Of a stretch of 64,000 nucleotides of DNA, positions 14,801-26,710 are shown piece by piece. Each line of letters opens with the position of its first letter. Position 1 is the first letter of the stretch. Position numbers and translations under genes: made by a program. The DNA is from Humulus lupulus. Lineage: Eukaryota > Streptophyta > Magnoliopsida > Rosales > Cannabaceae. The notes under the pieces are model-generated. The model ran no database searches, was not told the DNA's origin, and worked only from the letters and a program-made list of their open reading frames with translations. Location of the stretch: positions 43,519,578 through 43,583,577 of the forward strand of contig NC_084793.1 in assembly GCF_963169125.1 (NCBI RefSeq). Reading direction: 5' to 3'.

Positions 14801-15430
14801 ATAATATTTTGGGATCAGATGCCATTCTAAATTCACTACTATATCTTAGTACAATGTTAACTAGTAATATTTTTCTGAGATTGGATCCCCTTCTAATCTC
14901 ACTACTATTTCTTAGTGCAATGTTATCTAGTAATATTTTTCTGGGATCGGATCCCCTTCTAAATTCACTACTCTATCTTACTCTGCATGACAACTATATG
15001 AGACCCTAGGGGTAGTATTGGTTTACTAGTGTACGTTGGAATGATTCATTATTTCATAATTAGGTCTGCTTAGTGCAATGCTTTCTAATTGTAATTTTTC
15101 GGGATCAGATGCTATTCTAAATTCACTACTATATCCTAGTGCAATTTTATCTAGTAGTATTTTTCCAGGATCGAATCCACATCTAGATTCACTACTCTAT
15201 CTTACTCGGAATGACAACTATATGAGACCCTAGCGGTAGTATTAGTTTACTAGTGTACGGTAGAACGGTTCATTATGTCATAATTAGGTCTGCTTAGGGC
15301 AATGTTATCTACTAATAATTTTTTAGGATCGGATCTCCTTCTATATTCACTACTCTATCTGACTCAGAATGACAAATATATGAGATCCTAGCGGTAGTAT
15401 TTGTTTAGTAGTGTACGTTGGAACAATTCA
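11848..15430. repeat. 1,791-bp tandem duplication inside the satellite
   Basis: About 11,848-13,638 and 13,639-15,430 are near-identical at an offset of 1,791 bp. Shared rare variants include TTAGGTGTGCATAGTGCAATG, the GATCGATCC insertion, CTCATCAAGAAAACT, GCACGTTGGAAGGTTC and TATGATAGTGATAATGAC. The similarity drops at 15,442. The boundaries are estimated by eye because neighbouring monomers are also alike. Confidence 0.88.
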
Positions 15431-17976
15431 TTATTTCGTAATTAGTTCTTCTTATTGCCATGTTATCTTATAATAATTTTTCAGGATCGGATCCCCTTCT
15501 AAATTTAGTACTATTTCTTAGTGCAATGTTATTGAGTAGCATTTTTCGGGATCGGATCCCCTTCTTAATTCACTACTCTATCTTTCTCAGAATGACAACT
15601 ATAACAGACCCTAGCGGTAGTATTGGTTTACTAGTATACGTTGGAACGGTTCATTACGTAATAATTAGGTTTACTTAGTGCAATGTTATCTAGTAATAAT
15701 TTTTCAGGATCGGATCTCCTTCTAAATTCACTACTATATCTTAGTGCAATGTTGTCTTGTAGTATTTTTCGGGATCGAATCCCCTTCTAAATTCACTACT
15801 CTATCTTACTCAGAATGACATCTATATGAGACGTTAGCGGTAGTATAGGTTTACTACGGTACGTTGGAACGATTCATTTTGTTATAATTAGGTCTGCTTA
15901 GTGAAATGTTATATAGTAATAATTTTTCAGGATCGGATCCCCTTCTAAATTCACTACAATATCTTAGTGCAATCTTATCTACTAGTATTTTTTGGAATCG
16001 AATCCCCTTCTAAATTAACTATTCTGTCTTACTCAGCATGACAACTATATGAGACCCTAGAGGTAGTATTGGTTTACTAGTGTACGTTGGAAAGATTCAT
16101 TCAGTCATAATTAGGTTTGCTTAGTGCAATGTTATCTAGTAATAATTTTTCCGGATCGGATCCCCATCTAAATTCCCTACTATATCTTAGTGCAATGTTA
16201 TCTAGTAGTATTTTTCGGGATCGGATCCCCTTCTAAATTCACTACACTATCTTACTTAGAATGACAACTATATGCGACCCTAGCGGTAGTATTTGCTTAG
16301 TAGTGTAGGTTGGAACGGTTCATTATGTCATAATTAGGTCTGATTAGTGCAATGTTATCTAGTAATAATTTTTCAGGATCGGATCCTCTTCTAAATTCAC
16401 TACTATATCATAGTGCAATGTTATCTAGTAGCATTTTTCGGGATCGGATCCCTTTCTAAATTCACTACTCTGTCTTACTCAGAATGACATATGAGACCCT
16501 AGCAATGGTATTGTTTTACTAGTGTACGTTGGAACGGTTCATTATGTAATAATTAGGTCTGTATAGTGCAATGTTATCTAGTAATAATTTTTCGGGATTG
16601 GATCCCCTTCTAAATTCTCTAATATATCTTAGTGCAATGTTATCTAGTTATATTTTTCGGGATCGGATCCCCTTTTAAATTCACAAGTCTATCTTACTCA
16701 GCATGACAACTGAATGAGACCCTAGCGGTAGTATTGGTTTACTTGTGTACGTTGGAACGATTCATTATGTCATAATTAGGTCTACTTAGTGCAATGTTAT
16801 CTTGTAATAATTTTTTGGGATCGGAAGCCCTTCTATATTCACTACTATATCATAGTTCTATGTTATCTAGTAATATTTTTCCGGGATTGGCTACCTTCTA
16901 AATTCACTACTCTATCTTACACTGCATGACAACTATATGAGATCCTGGCGGTAGTATTGGTCTACTAGTTTACGTTGGTATGATTCATTATGTCATAATT
17001 AGGTCTGCTTAGTGCAATGTTATCTAGTATTAATTTTTCAGGATTGGATCCCCTTCTAAATTCAATACTCCATCTTACTCTAAATGATAACTATATGAGA
17101 CCCTAGTGGTAGTATTGGTTTACTAGTGTACGTTGGAACGGTTCATTATGTCATAATTATGTCTGCTTAGTGCAATGTTATCAAGTAATAATTTTTAAGG
17201 ATCAGATCCTCTTTTAAATTCACTATTATATCTTGCTGCAATGTTATCTTGTAGTATTTTTCGGGATCGGATCCCCTTCTAAATTCACTACTCTATCTTA
17301 CTCAGAAAGAGAAATATATGAGACACTAGCGGTAGTATTTGTTTAGTAGTGTACGTTGGAAGGTTCTTTATGTCGTAATTAGGTCTGCTAAGTGCAATGT
17401 TATCTTGTAATAATTTTTCAGGATCAGATCCCCTTCTAAATTCTCTACTATATCTTAGTGCAATATTTTCTAGCAGCATTTTTCTAGATAGGATCCTCTT
17501 CTAAATTCACTACTCTGTCTTACTCAGAATGGCAACTATAAGAGACCATAGCAGTAGTATTGGTTTACTAGTGTACGTTGGAACAGTTCGTTATGTCATA
17601 ACAAGGTCTGCTTAGTGAAATGTTATCTAGTAATAACTTTTCAGGATCGGATCCCCTTCTAAATTCACTAGTATATCTTAGTGCGACGTTATCTAGTAGT
17701 ATTTTTCGGGATCGGATCCCCTTCTAAATTCACTACTCTATCTTACGCAGAATGAGAAATATATGAGACCCTAGCGGTAGTATTTGTTTAGTAGTGTACG
17801 TTTGAAGGTTCATTATGTCGTAATTAGGTCTGCTTAGTGCCATGTTATCTTGTAATAATTTTTGAGGATCGGATCCTGATCAAAATTCTCTACTATATCT
17901 TAGTGCAATGTTATCTAGCAGCATTTTTCGAGATTGGATCCCCTTCTAAATTCACTACTCTATCTTACTCAGAATG

Positions 17977-17981
17977 ACAAC
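17977..17981. repeat. Target-site duplication ACAAC, left copy
   Basis: ACAAC lies directly before the TG end of the first solo LTR and is repeated directly after its CA end at 18,862-18,866. Removing the LTR and one copy restores a normal satellite junction. Confidence 0.92.
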
Positions 17982-18861
17982 TGTTTACCGAGTTTTTTGG
18001 AAACGAATACAAACAAACTAATAAAAAGATAAGAACTGTAGAAGTGCAGAAATATAAATAGACAAATAGGTTTTTTACGTGGTTCAGGCGTTAACGAGCC
18101 CTAGTCCACGAGTCGATGTTATTATACTTGTAGAGAATTACAGTAAAATGGCTGGTGTATAAGACCCTCACAAACTCACAATGTTTCTCTCGGGTTCTCT
18201 TGAAGAAGATGAAGCTAGAGAGATTTTTGGCAGAGTTCTTGCTCTGTAATTTCTTGGCCCCCCTCCTATCGTAAAATGAGGAGGTCTTTTTAGCTAGGGT
18301 TTTGGATTAGGGTTTTACTCTGCCCCCATGAGTCTTAATTACACCAGCCGTAAATAGGGAATACAATTACCGTAGTAGCATGGCTACAAGGCTCTATGTT
18401 GGTATAATTACATGAAAATATGGGGAATGTCAAAAGGCAGCTGTCTTTTCCAGGCTGTCAGCGGAACAGTAGGCGAAAAGGCACTTTTAGGCGTGCTGGG
18501 ATGTGTGCGGCCTCGACCTGTCAGGCGGGATCCTGTGTCAGGTGAGTATCATTTCAACTATGCCTCCTCCGTGACTCGACCGCTTGGTCTTCTTCCGTAC
18601 GAGGCACGGAACTGTATCCGCGAAGGTACCCTGAAGTGCTTCTCCTGGAAGGACCTTCCCCGAAGGATATCCCTTCGGGAGTCCGGGAGAATTGACGAAC
18701 TTCCAGGTCGCGGTTGCTTGAAAGAGTGTGCTAGATACTAAACGGGAGAAGCAAAGCCTTTCTGTTCATCCGCGAGCCCTGGTCACCCTTCGTGAAAGAT
18801 TTTGATAATTCTGCTTCCCCGAGGCTATCCATCTAAACGCTATCCGGAAATCAGGATAACA
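17982..18861 (-). mobile_element. Solo LTR 1 (880 bp) inserted in the satellite
   Basis: A single LTR without internal region. It starts TGTTTACC, ends GGATAACA and is flanked by ACAAC on both sides. Read on the minus strand, it contains GAACCACGTAAAAAAC about 90 bp from its 3' end; the Tat-type element at 32,524 carries the same motif at the same place in its 5' LTR, so the element was inserted in minus orientation. The 109-codon plus-strand frame at 18,412-18,741 matches nothing recognised and is probably chance. Ends and target duplication are seen directly; loss of the interior by LTR-LTR recombination is inferred. Confidence 0.92.
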
Positions 18862-21649
18862 ACAACTATATGAGACCCTAGCGATAGTATTGTTATACTA
18901 GTGTACGTTGGTACGGTTCAATATGTCATAATTAGGTTTGATTAGTTAAATGTTATCTAGCAATAATTTTTGTAGATCGGGTCCCCTTCTAAATTCACTA
19001 CTATATCTTAGTGCAATGTTATCTTGTATTATTTTTTGGGATATGATCCCCTTTTATATTTACTACTCTATCTTACTCAGAATGACAACTATATGAGACC
19101 CAAGCAATAGTATTGGTTTACTAGTGTACGTTGGAACAGTTCATTATGTCATAATTAGGTCGACTTAGTGCAATGTAATTTGGTAATAAGTTTTCGGGAT
19201 TGGATCCCCTTCTAAATTCACTACTATATCTTAGTGCAATGTTATCATGTAGTATTTTTCCGGGATCGGATCCCCTTCTAAATACACTACCATGTCATAC
19301 TCATAATGACAACTATATGAGACCCTAGTGGTAGTATTGGTTGTAACTGTTCATTATGTCATAATTTTGTCTGCTTAGTGCAATGTTATCTAGTCATAAT
19401 TTTTTGGGATCGGATGCCATTCTAAATTCACAATATATCTTAGTTCAATTTTATCTGGTAATATTTCTCCGAGATCGGATCCCCATCTAAATTAACTACT
19501 ATATCTTAGTACGATGTTATCTAGTAATATTTTTCCGGGATCGGATCCCCTTCTAAATTCACTACTCAATCTTTCTCAACTTGACAACTATATGAGACCC
19601 AGCGGTTGTATTGGTTTACTAGTTTACGTTGGAACGATTCATTTTGTCATAATTAGGTCTGCTTAGTGCAATGTTATCTAATCGAAATTTTTCGGGATTG
19701 GATGCCATTCTAAATTCACTACTATATCTTAGTGCAATGTTATCTAGTAGTATATTTTCGGGATCTGATCTCCTTCTAAATTCACTTCTCCATCTTACTC
19801 AGAATGACAACTATATGAGACCCTAGCGGTAGTATTGTTTTACTAGTGTACGTTAGAACAGTTCAATATGTCATAATTAGGTCTGCTTAGTGCAATGTTA
19901 TCTAGTACTAATTTTCAGGATCGGATGTACTTCTAAATTCACTATTATATCTTAGTGCAATGTTATCTAGTAGTACTTTTCGGGATCAGATTCCCTTCTA
20001 AATTCACAACTCTATCTTACTCAAAATTACAAATTTATGAGACCCTAGCGGTAGTATTTGTTTAGTAGTGTACGTTGGAACGGTTCATTATTTCGTAATT
20101 TGGTCTGCTTAGTACCATGTTTTCTTGTAATAATTTTTCAGGATCGAATCCACTTCTAAATTTAGTGCTATATCTTAGTGCAATGTTATCTAGTAGCATT
20201 TTTCGGGATCGGATCCCCTTCTAAATTCACTATTCTATCTTACTCAGAATGACAATTATATGAGACTGTAGCGGTAGTATTCGTTTACTAGTATATGTTG
20301 GAACGGTTCATTATGTAATAATTAGGTCTGCTTAGTGCAATGTTATTTGGTAATAAGTTTTCGGGAAAGGATCCCCTTCTAAATTCACTACTATATCTTA
20401 GTGCAATGTTATCAAGTAGTATTTTTCCGGGATCGGATCCCCTTCTAAATTCACTACTCTATCATACTCATAATGAAACCTGTATGAGACCCTAGACGTA
20501 GTATTGGTTTGCTAGTGTACGTTGTAACTGTTCATTATGTCATAATTAGGTCTGCTTAGTGCAAAGTTATCTAATCATAATTTTTCGGGATCGGATGCCA
20601 TTCTAAATTCACTACTATATCTTAGTGCAATGTTATCTTGTAATATTTTTCCGGGATCGGATGCCATTCTAAATTCACTACTATATCTAGTGCAAAGTTA
20701 TCTAGTAATATATTTCTGGGATCGGATCCCTTTCTAAATTCACTAGTCTATCTTACTCAGTATGACAACTATATGAGACCCTAGCGGTAGTATTGGTTTA
20801 CTAGTATACGTTGGAACGATTCATTATGTCTTAATTAGGTATGATTAGTGCCATGTTATCTAATCGTAATTTTTCGGGATTGGATGCCATTCTAAATTCA
20901 CTAGTATATCTTAGTGCAATTTTGTCTAGTAGTATTTTTACGGGATCGGATCCCCTTCTAAATTCACTACTCTATCTTACTCAGAATGACAACTATATGA
21001 GACCCTAGCGGTAGTATTGGTTTACTAGTATACATTAGACCGGTTCATTATCTCATAATTAGGTCTGCTTAGGGCAATGTTATCTAGTAATAATTTTTCA
21101 GGATCGGATCCCCTTCTAAATTCACTACTCTATCTTACTCAGAATGACAACTATATGAGACCCTAGCGGTAGTATTGGTTTACTAGTTTACGTTAGAACG
21201 GTTCATTATGTCATCATCAGGTCTGCTTAGGGAATTGTTATCTAGTAATAATAATTTAGGATCGGATCCCCTTCTAAATTCACTACTATATCTTAGTGCA
21301 ATGTTTTCTAGTAGTCTTTTTCGGGATCGGATTCCCTTCTAAATTCACAACTCTATCTTTCTCAAATGACAAATTTATGAGACCCTAGCTGTAGTATTTG
21401 TTTAGTAGTGTACTTTGGAACTGTTCATTATTTCGTAATTAGGTCTGCTTAGAACCATGTTATCTTGTAATAATTTTTCCAGATCGGATCCCCTTCTAAA
21501 TTTAGTACTATATCTTAGTGCAATGTTATCTAGTAGCATTTTTCGGGATCGGTTACCCTTCTAAATTCATTAATATATCTTACTCAGAATGATAACTATA
21601 TGAGACCCTAGGGGAAGTATTTGTTTACTAGTATACGTTGGAACGGTTC
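18862..21649. repeat. Modular satellite array, block B
   Basis: Continuation of the same satellite, resuming in the same monomer that solo LTR 1 split. Units again contain two subrepeats in most cases, with shorter ones near 21,070-21,230. It is interrupted at 21,650 by the second solo LTR. No gene is seen. Confidence 0.96.
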
Positions 21650-22830
21650 TGTTGACTGCGTTTTTAGCCAACGACGTGAGAACGTCAATAACGACCAGCC
21701 TTCAAGAGAAATAAAAACGACAACAGACGGTATAAACAAGAAAAGTAAATAACACAAGAGATTTTTATAGTGGTTCAGCCCCGATTGTCGGTAATAGCCT
21801 AATCCACTTAGAGTTGTGATTTATAGATCCGTACTCAAGATCAGATGGACTGAGCCAACTGAGTTTCTTCAGTACAGATTGCAAAAATACAAGTATTCTC
21901 TCTTATTTCAGCACTTTCTCTCTCTAGAATAGACAGTCCCAATTTTCTCTCTCTAGAAAGAAACAGCTCCAAAGACCCCTCTCTCATCCCATAAGCTCTC
22001 TATTTATAGGCCTGAGATCCTTAACTGATATCCCTTCATGATAGGGATATTTTATTATATTTATTACATTTAAACATTCAAAATTCGAAATATAACAAAC
22101 CCCCCCATTTGTGGGAAGAATGAGAGATTCCCGCGTATGTTGTTGGAGTTGTGTCTGACTTAGTCTCCTCTAGCTAGTTGGTCCACCTCCTACTCACTAC
22201 CCATGCAAGTGCTGGTTGAACATGCATGGTGGTAGGATATGCATGGTGGTAGGACATGTTTTTGTGGGTTGAACGTGCATGGTGGTAGGACATGCACTTC
22301 TCTCCTCTAACATGGCACTCTCCTCTAGCATGCCATGTTCCTCCTTGAACCAATCTCCTTGGCTTCTCCTCGGACCAAGGTGGTCCGAGGCAACCTCCTT
22401 GGCACCTCACCTTGGACAACATTGGGGAAACCTCTTTGGCACCTCACCTTGGACAACATTGAGGCAATCTCCTTGGTGCCTCACCTTGGACAACATTGAG
22501 GCAACCTCCTTCATAACATCTCACCTTGGACAAGGTCAAGGCATTCTCCTTTAGCATCTCCCAAACATGTCCGATCGAACATTGTATAGGCTCTCCTTAT
22601 CAAAATCTAAGTCTCCTTCCTCTTGCATGAGACTCCTCCTCCTTAGCTACTTACCTTGGACACGTTCGATCCAACACTTAGGAAACCTTGGGAGGCTTCC
22701 TCCTACACATCCTTGGGGTCTCTTAGGACCACATCCTCCTTGGGGTCTTCTAGGACCACTCCCCTTAGCTCTCCTAGAATGCATTCTCCTTAGCCTCCTA
22801 GGATGCATTCTCCAATTTTTGGGTATAACA
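21650..22830 (-). mobile_element. Solo LTR 2 (1,181 bp) inserted in the satellite
   Basis: A single LTR starting TGTTGACTGCG and ending GTATAACA, flanked by GGTTC at 21,645-21,649 and 22,831-22,835. Read on the minus strand it has a TATA-like box, CCTATAAATA (22,001-22,010), followed by CTGAACCACTATAAAAATC, and ends CAGTCAACA. The same layout and GTCAACA ending occur in the LTRs at 32,524 and 50,194, so this too is a minus-oriented Tat-type LTR. Overlapping reading frames at 22,174-22,851 run across short internal repeats and show no domain. Confidence 0.93.
22390..22540. repeat. 37-bp minisatellite inside solo LTR 2
   Basis: Four tandem copies of a 37-39 bp unit containing CTCACCTTGGACAAC (starts of ACCTTGGACAA at 22,409, 22,446, 22,483 and 22,522). 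It lies in the U3 side of the minus-oriented LTR. Confidence 0.85.
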
Positions 22831-24689
22831 GGTTCATTACGTAATAATTAGGTCTGCTTAGTGCAATGTTATCTAGTAATAATTTTTCAGGATCGGATCT
22901 CCTTCTAAATTCACTACTATATCTTAGTGCAATGTTATCTTGTAGTATTTTTCGGGATCGGATCCCCTTCTAAATTCACTACTTTATCTTACTTAGAATG
23001 ACTACTATATGAGACCTTTGCGGTAGTTTTGGTTAAATAGTGTACGTTGGAACGATTCATTATGTCCTAATTAGGTTTTCTTAGTGCAATGTAATCTAGT
23101 AATAATTTTTCAGGATCAGATCCGCTTCAAAATTCACTACTATATCTTAGTGCAACGTTATCTAATAGTATTTTTCGGGATCGGATCCCCTTCTAAATTA
23201 ACTACTCTATCTTACTCAGCATGACAACTATATGAGACCCTAGAGGTAGTATTGGTTTACTTGTGTACGTTGGAACGATTCATTATGTCTTAATTAGGTT
23301 TGCTTAGTGCAATGTTTTCTAGTAATAATTTTTCAGGATCGGGTTCCCTTCTAAATTCACTACTATATCTTAGTGCAATGTTATCTAGTAGAATTTTTCG
23401 GGATCTGATCCCTTTCTAAATTCACTACTCTATCTTATTCAGAATGACAACTATATGAGACCGTAGTGGTAGTATTTGTTTACTAGTGTACGTTGGAACG
23501 ATTCATAATGTCATAATTAGGTCTGCTGAGTGCAATGTTATCAAGTAATAAGTTTTCAGGATCGGATCCCCTTCGAAATTCGCTACTATATCTTAGTGCA
23601 ATGGTATGTAGTAGTATTTTTCGGGATCGGATCCCCTTCTAAATTCACTACTCTATCTTACTCAGAATGACAATTATATGAGACCCTAGCGGTAGTATTT
23701 CTTTAGTAGTACACGTTGGAACGGTTCATTATGTAAAAATTAGGTCAGCTTAGTGCAAAGTTATCTTGTAATAATTTTTCAAGATCGAATCCCCTTCTAA
23801 ATTCTCTACTATATCTTAGTGCAATGTTATCTTGTATTATTTTTCTGGATCGGATCCCCTTCTAAATTCACTACTCTATCTTGCTCAGAATGACATATTG
23901 ATGAGACCCTAGCGGTAGTATTGGTTTACTAGTGTACGTTGGAACTGTTCATTATGTCATAATTAGGTCTGCTTAGTTAAATGTTATCAAGTAATAATTT
24001 TTGAAGATCGGATCCCCTTCTAAATTCACTAATATACCTTACTACAATGTTATCTTGTAGTATTTTTCGGGATCGGATCCCCTTCTAAATTCACTACTCT
24101 ATCTTATTCAGAATGACAACTATATGAGACCCTAGCGGTAGTATTTGTTTACTAGTGTATGTTGGAACGGTTCATTATGTCATAATTAGGTCTGCTTAGT
24201 GCAATGTTATCTAGTAATATTGTTTCAGGATCGGATCCCCTTCTAAATTCACTACTATATCTTAGTGCAATGTTATCTAGTAGTATTTTTCGGGGTCGAA
24301 TTCCCTTCTGAATTCACTACTCTATCTTACTCAGAATGATCACTATATGAGACCCTAGCGGTAGTATTTTTTTACTAGTGTACGTTGGAACGGTTCATTA
24401 TGTTATAATTAGGTCTGCTTTGTGCAATGTTATTTAGTAATAATTTTTCAGGATCGGATCCCCTCCTAAATTTACTACTATATGTTAGTGCAATGTTATC
24501 TAGTAGTATTTTTCGGGATCGGATCCCCTTCTAAATTCACTACTCTATCTTACTCATAATGACAACTATATGAGACCCTAGCGATAATATTGGTTTACTA
24601 GTGTACGTTGGAACAATTCATTATGTGATAATTAGGTCTGCTTAGTGCGATGTTTTCTAGTAATAATTTTTCGGGATGGGATCCCCTTC
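22831..24689. repeat. Modular satellite array, block C (right end)
   Basis: Last part of the satellite, resuming with the second GGTTC copy. Units here are regular and close to the consensus. The array stops within a subrepeat after GGATCCCCTTCTAAATT at about 24,689 and passes abruptly into unrelated AT-rich DNA. Confidence 0.95.
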
Positions 24690-25446
24690 TAAATTATCAG
24701 TTGTATGAACTGAAAATGTATTGTACGACTATCCTAGACTCTATGATATTATATGAATATCAAAATTTCAATCCAGGATTCCCTAAAAAATTAAACTAAC
24801 CATAGAATAATTACCCTCAACGAAAACTAAATTTTTTGTGCATGTACACATACGGTTGGCCTTTTTATTTTAGAAAATAGAAAAAATAACAATAATAATT
24901 TATGCAATTTAATACAATTACCATAATTTTTTAATTAAATGAATTTAAAAAAATTAAAATTAAGTACAAATTTGATAAGATAATACTTTCTAATTTTATG
25001 ATTGGAAGATATTAAAAAATTTAATTAATTTTTCTAAAAAACTAAATAAATTTTGAGAATTTAATGAAACAATCAAAATATAATGTTAATTTAAATTTAT
25101 TAATAAAATAAATAAATTAAAAAAAATTCGGTTACCTTTCTTTAATCTAAAAAAAAACCATGTTAATGGAAATTAAGATTGGTAGCTTATCCATCTCACC
25201 AAGTGACCACTATTTATCTTCCCTATGTTTTTATCATGTAACATATTTCAACCAATGTTATTAATTGTACCTATAATATTTTTTTTAAAACACAACATCT
25301 TCATTGATGTCTTTTATTCTCTCTATTTTATGTGAACACACAAGTTGATTCTATATATTTTATAGATTTCCTCCTTTTATATTCTCTTCATATCTCATCT
25401 TTTGCTTATAGTTATAACAGAAAAGTAACCATTTTAGTCCCGGATT
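24690..25446. other. AT-rich spacer and upstream region of the RING gene
   Basis: About 750 bp of AT-rich sequence with homopolymer runs (for example AAATTTAATTAATTTTTC). It has no satellite, no LTR signature and no coding frame. The last 100 bp hold a TATA-like box and probably the promoter of the next gene. Confidence 0.7.
25351..25359 (+). promoter_or_regulatory. TATA-like box of the RING-H2 gene
   Basis: CTATATATT, about 90 bp upstream of the ATG at 25,447, at a plausible place for a plant TATA box. The surroundings are AT-rich, so a chance match cannot be excluded. Confidence 0.5.
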
Positions 25447-26145
25447 ATGGCTCCTCTCGAAATTATAGGTGATCCATACTACCAAATAGTAACAAGTGAT
25501 ATTGATAACACCATCAGACTAGGTGAAGGTTCTGATTCTTTCTTTGTTATTCACCTCTTCGCAAAATTTTCACGACATCCACTAACTAGTAGCGAACCAA
25601 ATTTTACAAATTGGATGGTCGATAACGGCATGGAAGACTCTGTTTGTTGTGATACTATTGTATTTCTTTCAAGACAAACGTTGATGGCCAATGAAAATAA
25701 TCATGCTAAAGTTATCATTGACGAGATGCTAGGTGAGGCTTATCTCCATCCTTCTATATTTTTTCTTTCAGATAAAATTATTGATTACGCTCGAAAGATG
25801 TGGAACGAAGAGGATTTTAATTTCAGTGTAAAAGTGGATGTTCATGTTTTTGTTTATGATCTTCCTCCACAACACGATTCTGGCATTGATGGTGACGTTG
25901 ATAGTGAGGATTATATGGATAATATGACTATTAATTTCGTGGCGGCAAGCGAGCAATCCATTGAAAGATTGGAGAAAGTTTTGATTAAAGATGATCAAAT
26001 TGTATGTTCTATTTGCTTTGAGAATATTCATGTTGGTTTGGAAGCTACACAGTTACCTTGCACACACACATATCATGAAAAATGTATTGTTCAGTGGCTA
26101 CAAACTAGTAAATTTTGTCCAATGTGTCGATTTGAGATAGTTTAA
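25447..26145 (+). CDS. RING-H2 finger protein, probable E3 ubiquitin ligase
   Basis: A single-exon gene of 232 residues. The C-terminus is a canonical RING-H2 finger: C187, C190, C205, H207, H210, C213, C224 and C227, with the conserved W217 before the last pair. In this family the finger binds two zinc ions and recruits an E2 enzyme to ubiquitinate a substrate. Just before it, AASEQSIERLEKV resembles the short helix that precedes the finger in many plant RING-H2 proteins. The first 160 residues, with an acidic patch at about 145-158, match no family I recognise, so the substrate is unknown. No signal peptide or membrane segment is visible, which suggests a cytosolic or nuclear protein. The first ATG in the frame is used, about 90 bp after a TATA-like box. 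It is the only gene in the window with an unbroken full-length domain, and is isolated between a satellite and AT-rich arrays. Confidence 0.88.
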   Translation: MAPLEIIGDPYYQIVTSDIDNTIRLGEGSDSFFVIHLFAKFSRHPLTSSEPNFTNWMVDNGMEDSVCCDTIVFLSRQTLMANENNHAKVIIDEMLGEAYLHPSIFFLSDKIIDYARKMWNEEDFNFSVKVDVHVFVYDLPPQHDSGIDGDVDSEDYMDNMTINFVAASEQSIERLEKVLIKDDQIVCSICFENIHVGLEATQLPCTHTYHEKCIVQWLQTSKFCPMCRFEIV

Positions 26146-26710
26146 AAAAATCATTTTTATATTTGTTACACAAATTTCAGCATGTATTAAATCCTATTAT
26201 ATACTAATAATCCGAATTTTATTTACAATTTTTACATATAATTTCGAAAATGTGGGAACATTTGAATTTCAATATTTATATAACAAAACATTGCATGTTT
26301 AATTAGAAAGACTTATTCATTTGAAAGATACATATTCATCTTCCCAATAAAATAATAAAAATAAATATAATAGTTATATATTTATAAATGAATTAATCCA
26401 CATTTATTCTATCAACACAACTTTATCTATAATTATTAAATGACATGTTCACATTAAAAGGCAAAGGTTCATAGAACCTATACATATTTTCGAAATATCC
26501 TATTTTAATGCAAAAAAAAAAAAAATTCCAATAATATTTTGAAATTTATAATTTTGTACATCAAAGATAATTATTATGGATGTAAATTGTTCAACTTCCC
26601 ATATTAATTTATGATATTCTCTATTTTTTTATTAATTTTTAATTGTTATTATCTAAATCCTATTAATTTTTATCATGTTTAAATATAATATAATACTTTC
26701 AAATTTTCAA
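26146..26710. other. AT-rich sequence downstream of the RING gene
   Basis: AT-rich DNA without a coding frame. A segment near 26,455-26,510 (GCAAAGGTTCATAGAAC and CATATTTTCGAAAT) recurs near 27,545-27,590, the first sign of the duplicated block that follows. Confidence 0.6.

Larger units (their letters stand above)
1..17981. repeat. Modular satellite array, block A
   Basis: Continuous tandem satellite running off the left edge. Each monomer has a constant part of about 93 bp (containing ACAACTATATGAGACCCTAG and GTTCATTATGTCATAATTAG) and one to three copies of a 65-67 bp subrepeat built on TGCAATGTTATCTAGTA and GGATCGGATCCCCTTCTAAA. Measured from one GTCTGCTTAG to the next, units are 158, 223-224 or 290 bp. 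Almost every subrepeat has, or nearly has, a BamHI site (GGATCC). The block ends where a solo LTR entered a monomer. No gene is seen; open frames of 60-73 codons are by-products of the 66-nt (22-codon) subrepeat. Confidence 0.97.

Noticed and set aside
1265..17479. Many open frames of 60-73 codons with repeated LSAMLSSN..GSDPLLNSLLYL-like motifs
   Set aside because: They follow the 66-nt subrepeat (22 codons), occur on both strands, vary freely and have no start context. They are satellite by-products.
18412..18741. 109-codon frame inside solo LTR 1
   Set aside because: It lies wholly within an LTR, on the strand opposite to the inferred element orientation, and has no recognisable domain.
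22174..22851. Three overlapping frames in solo LTR 2
   Set aside because: They are Pro/Leu-rich translations of the 37-bp minisatellite and flanks, on both strands, without domains.
1..24689. Regular repeats considered as a CRISPR array
   Set aside because: There are no unique spacers; the intervals between conserved parts are themselves repeats, and the context is plant nuclear DNA.
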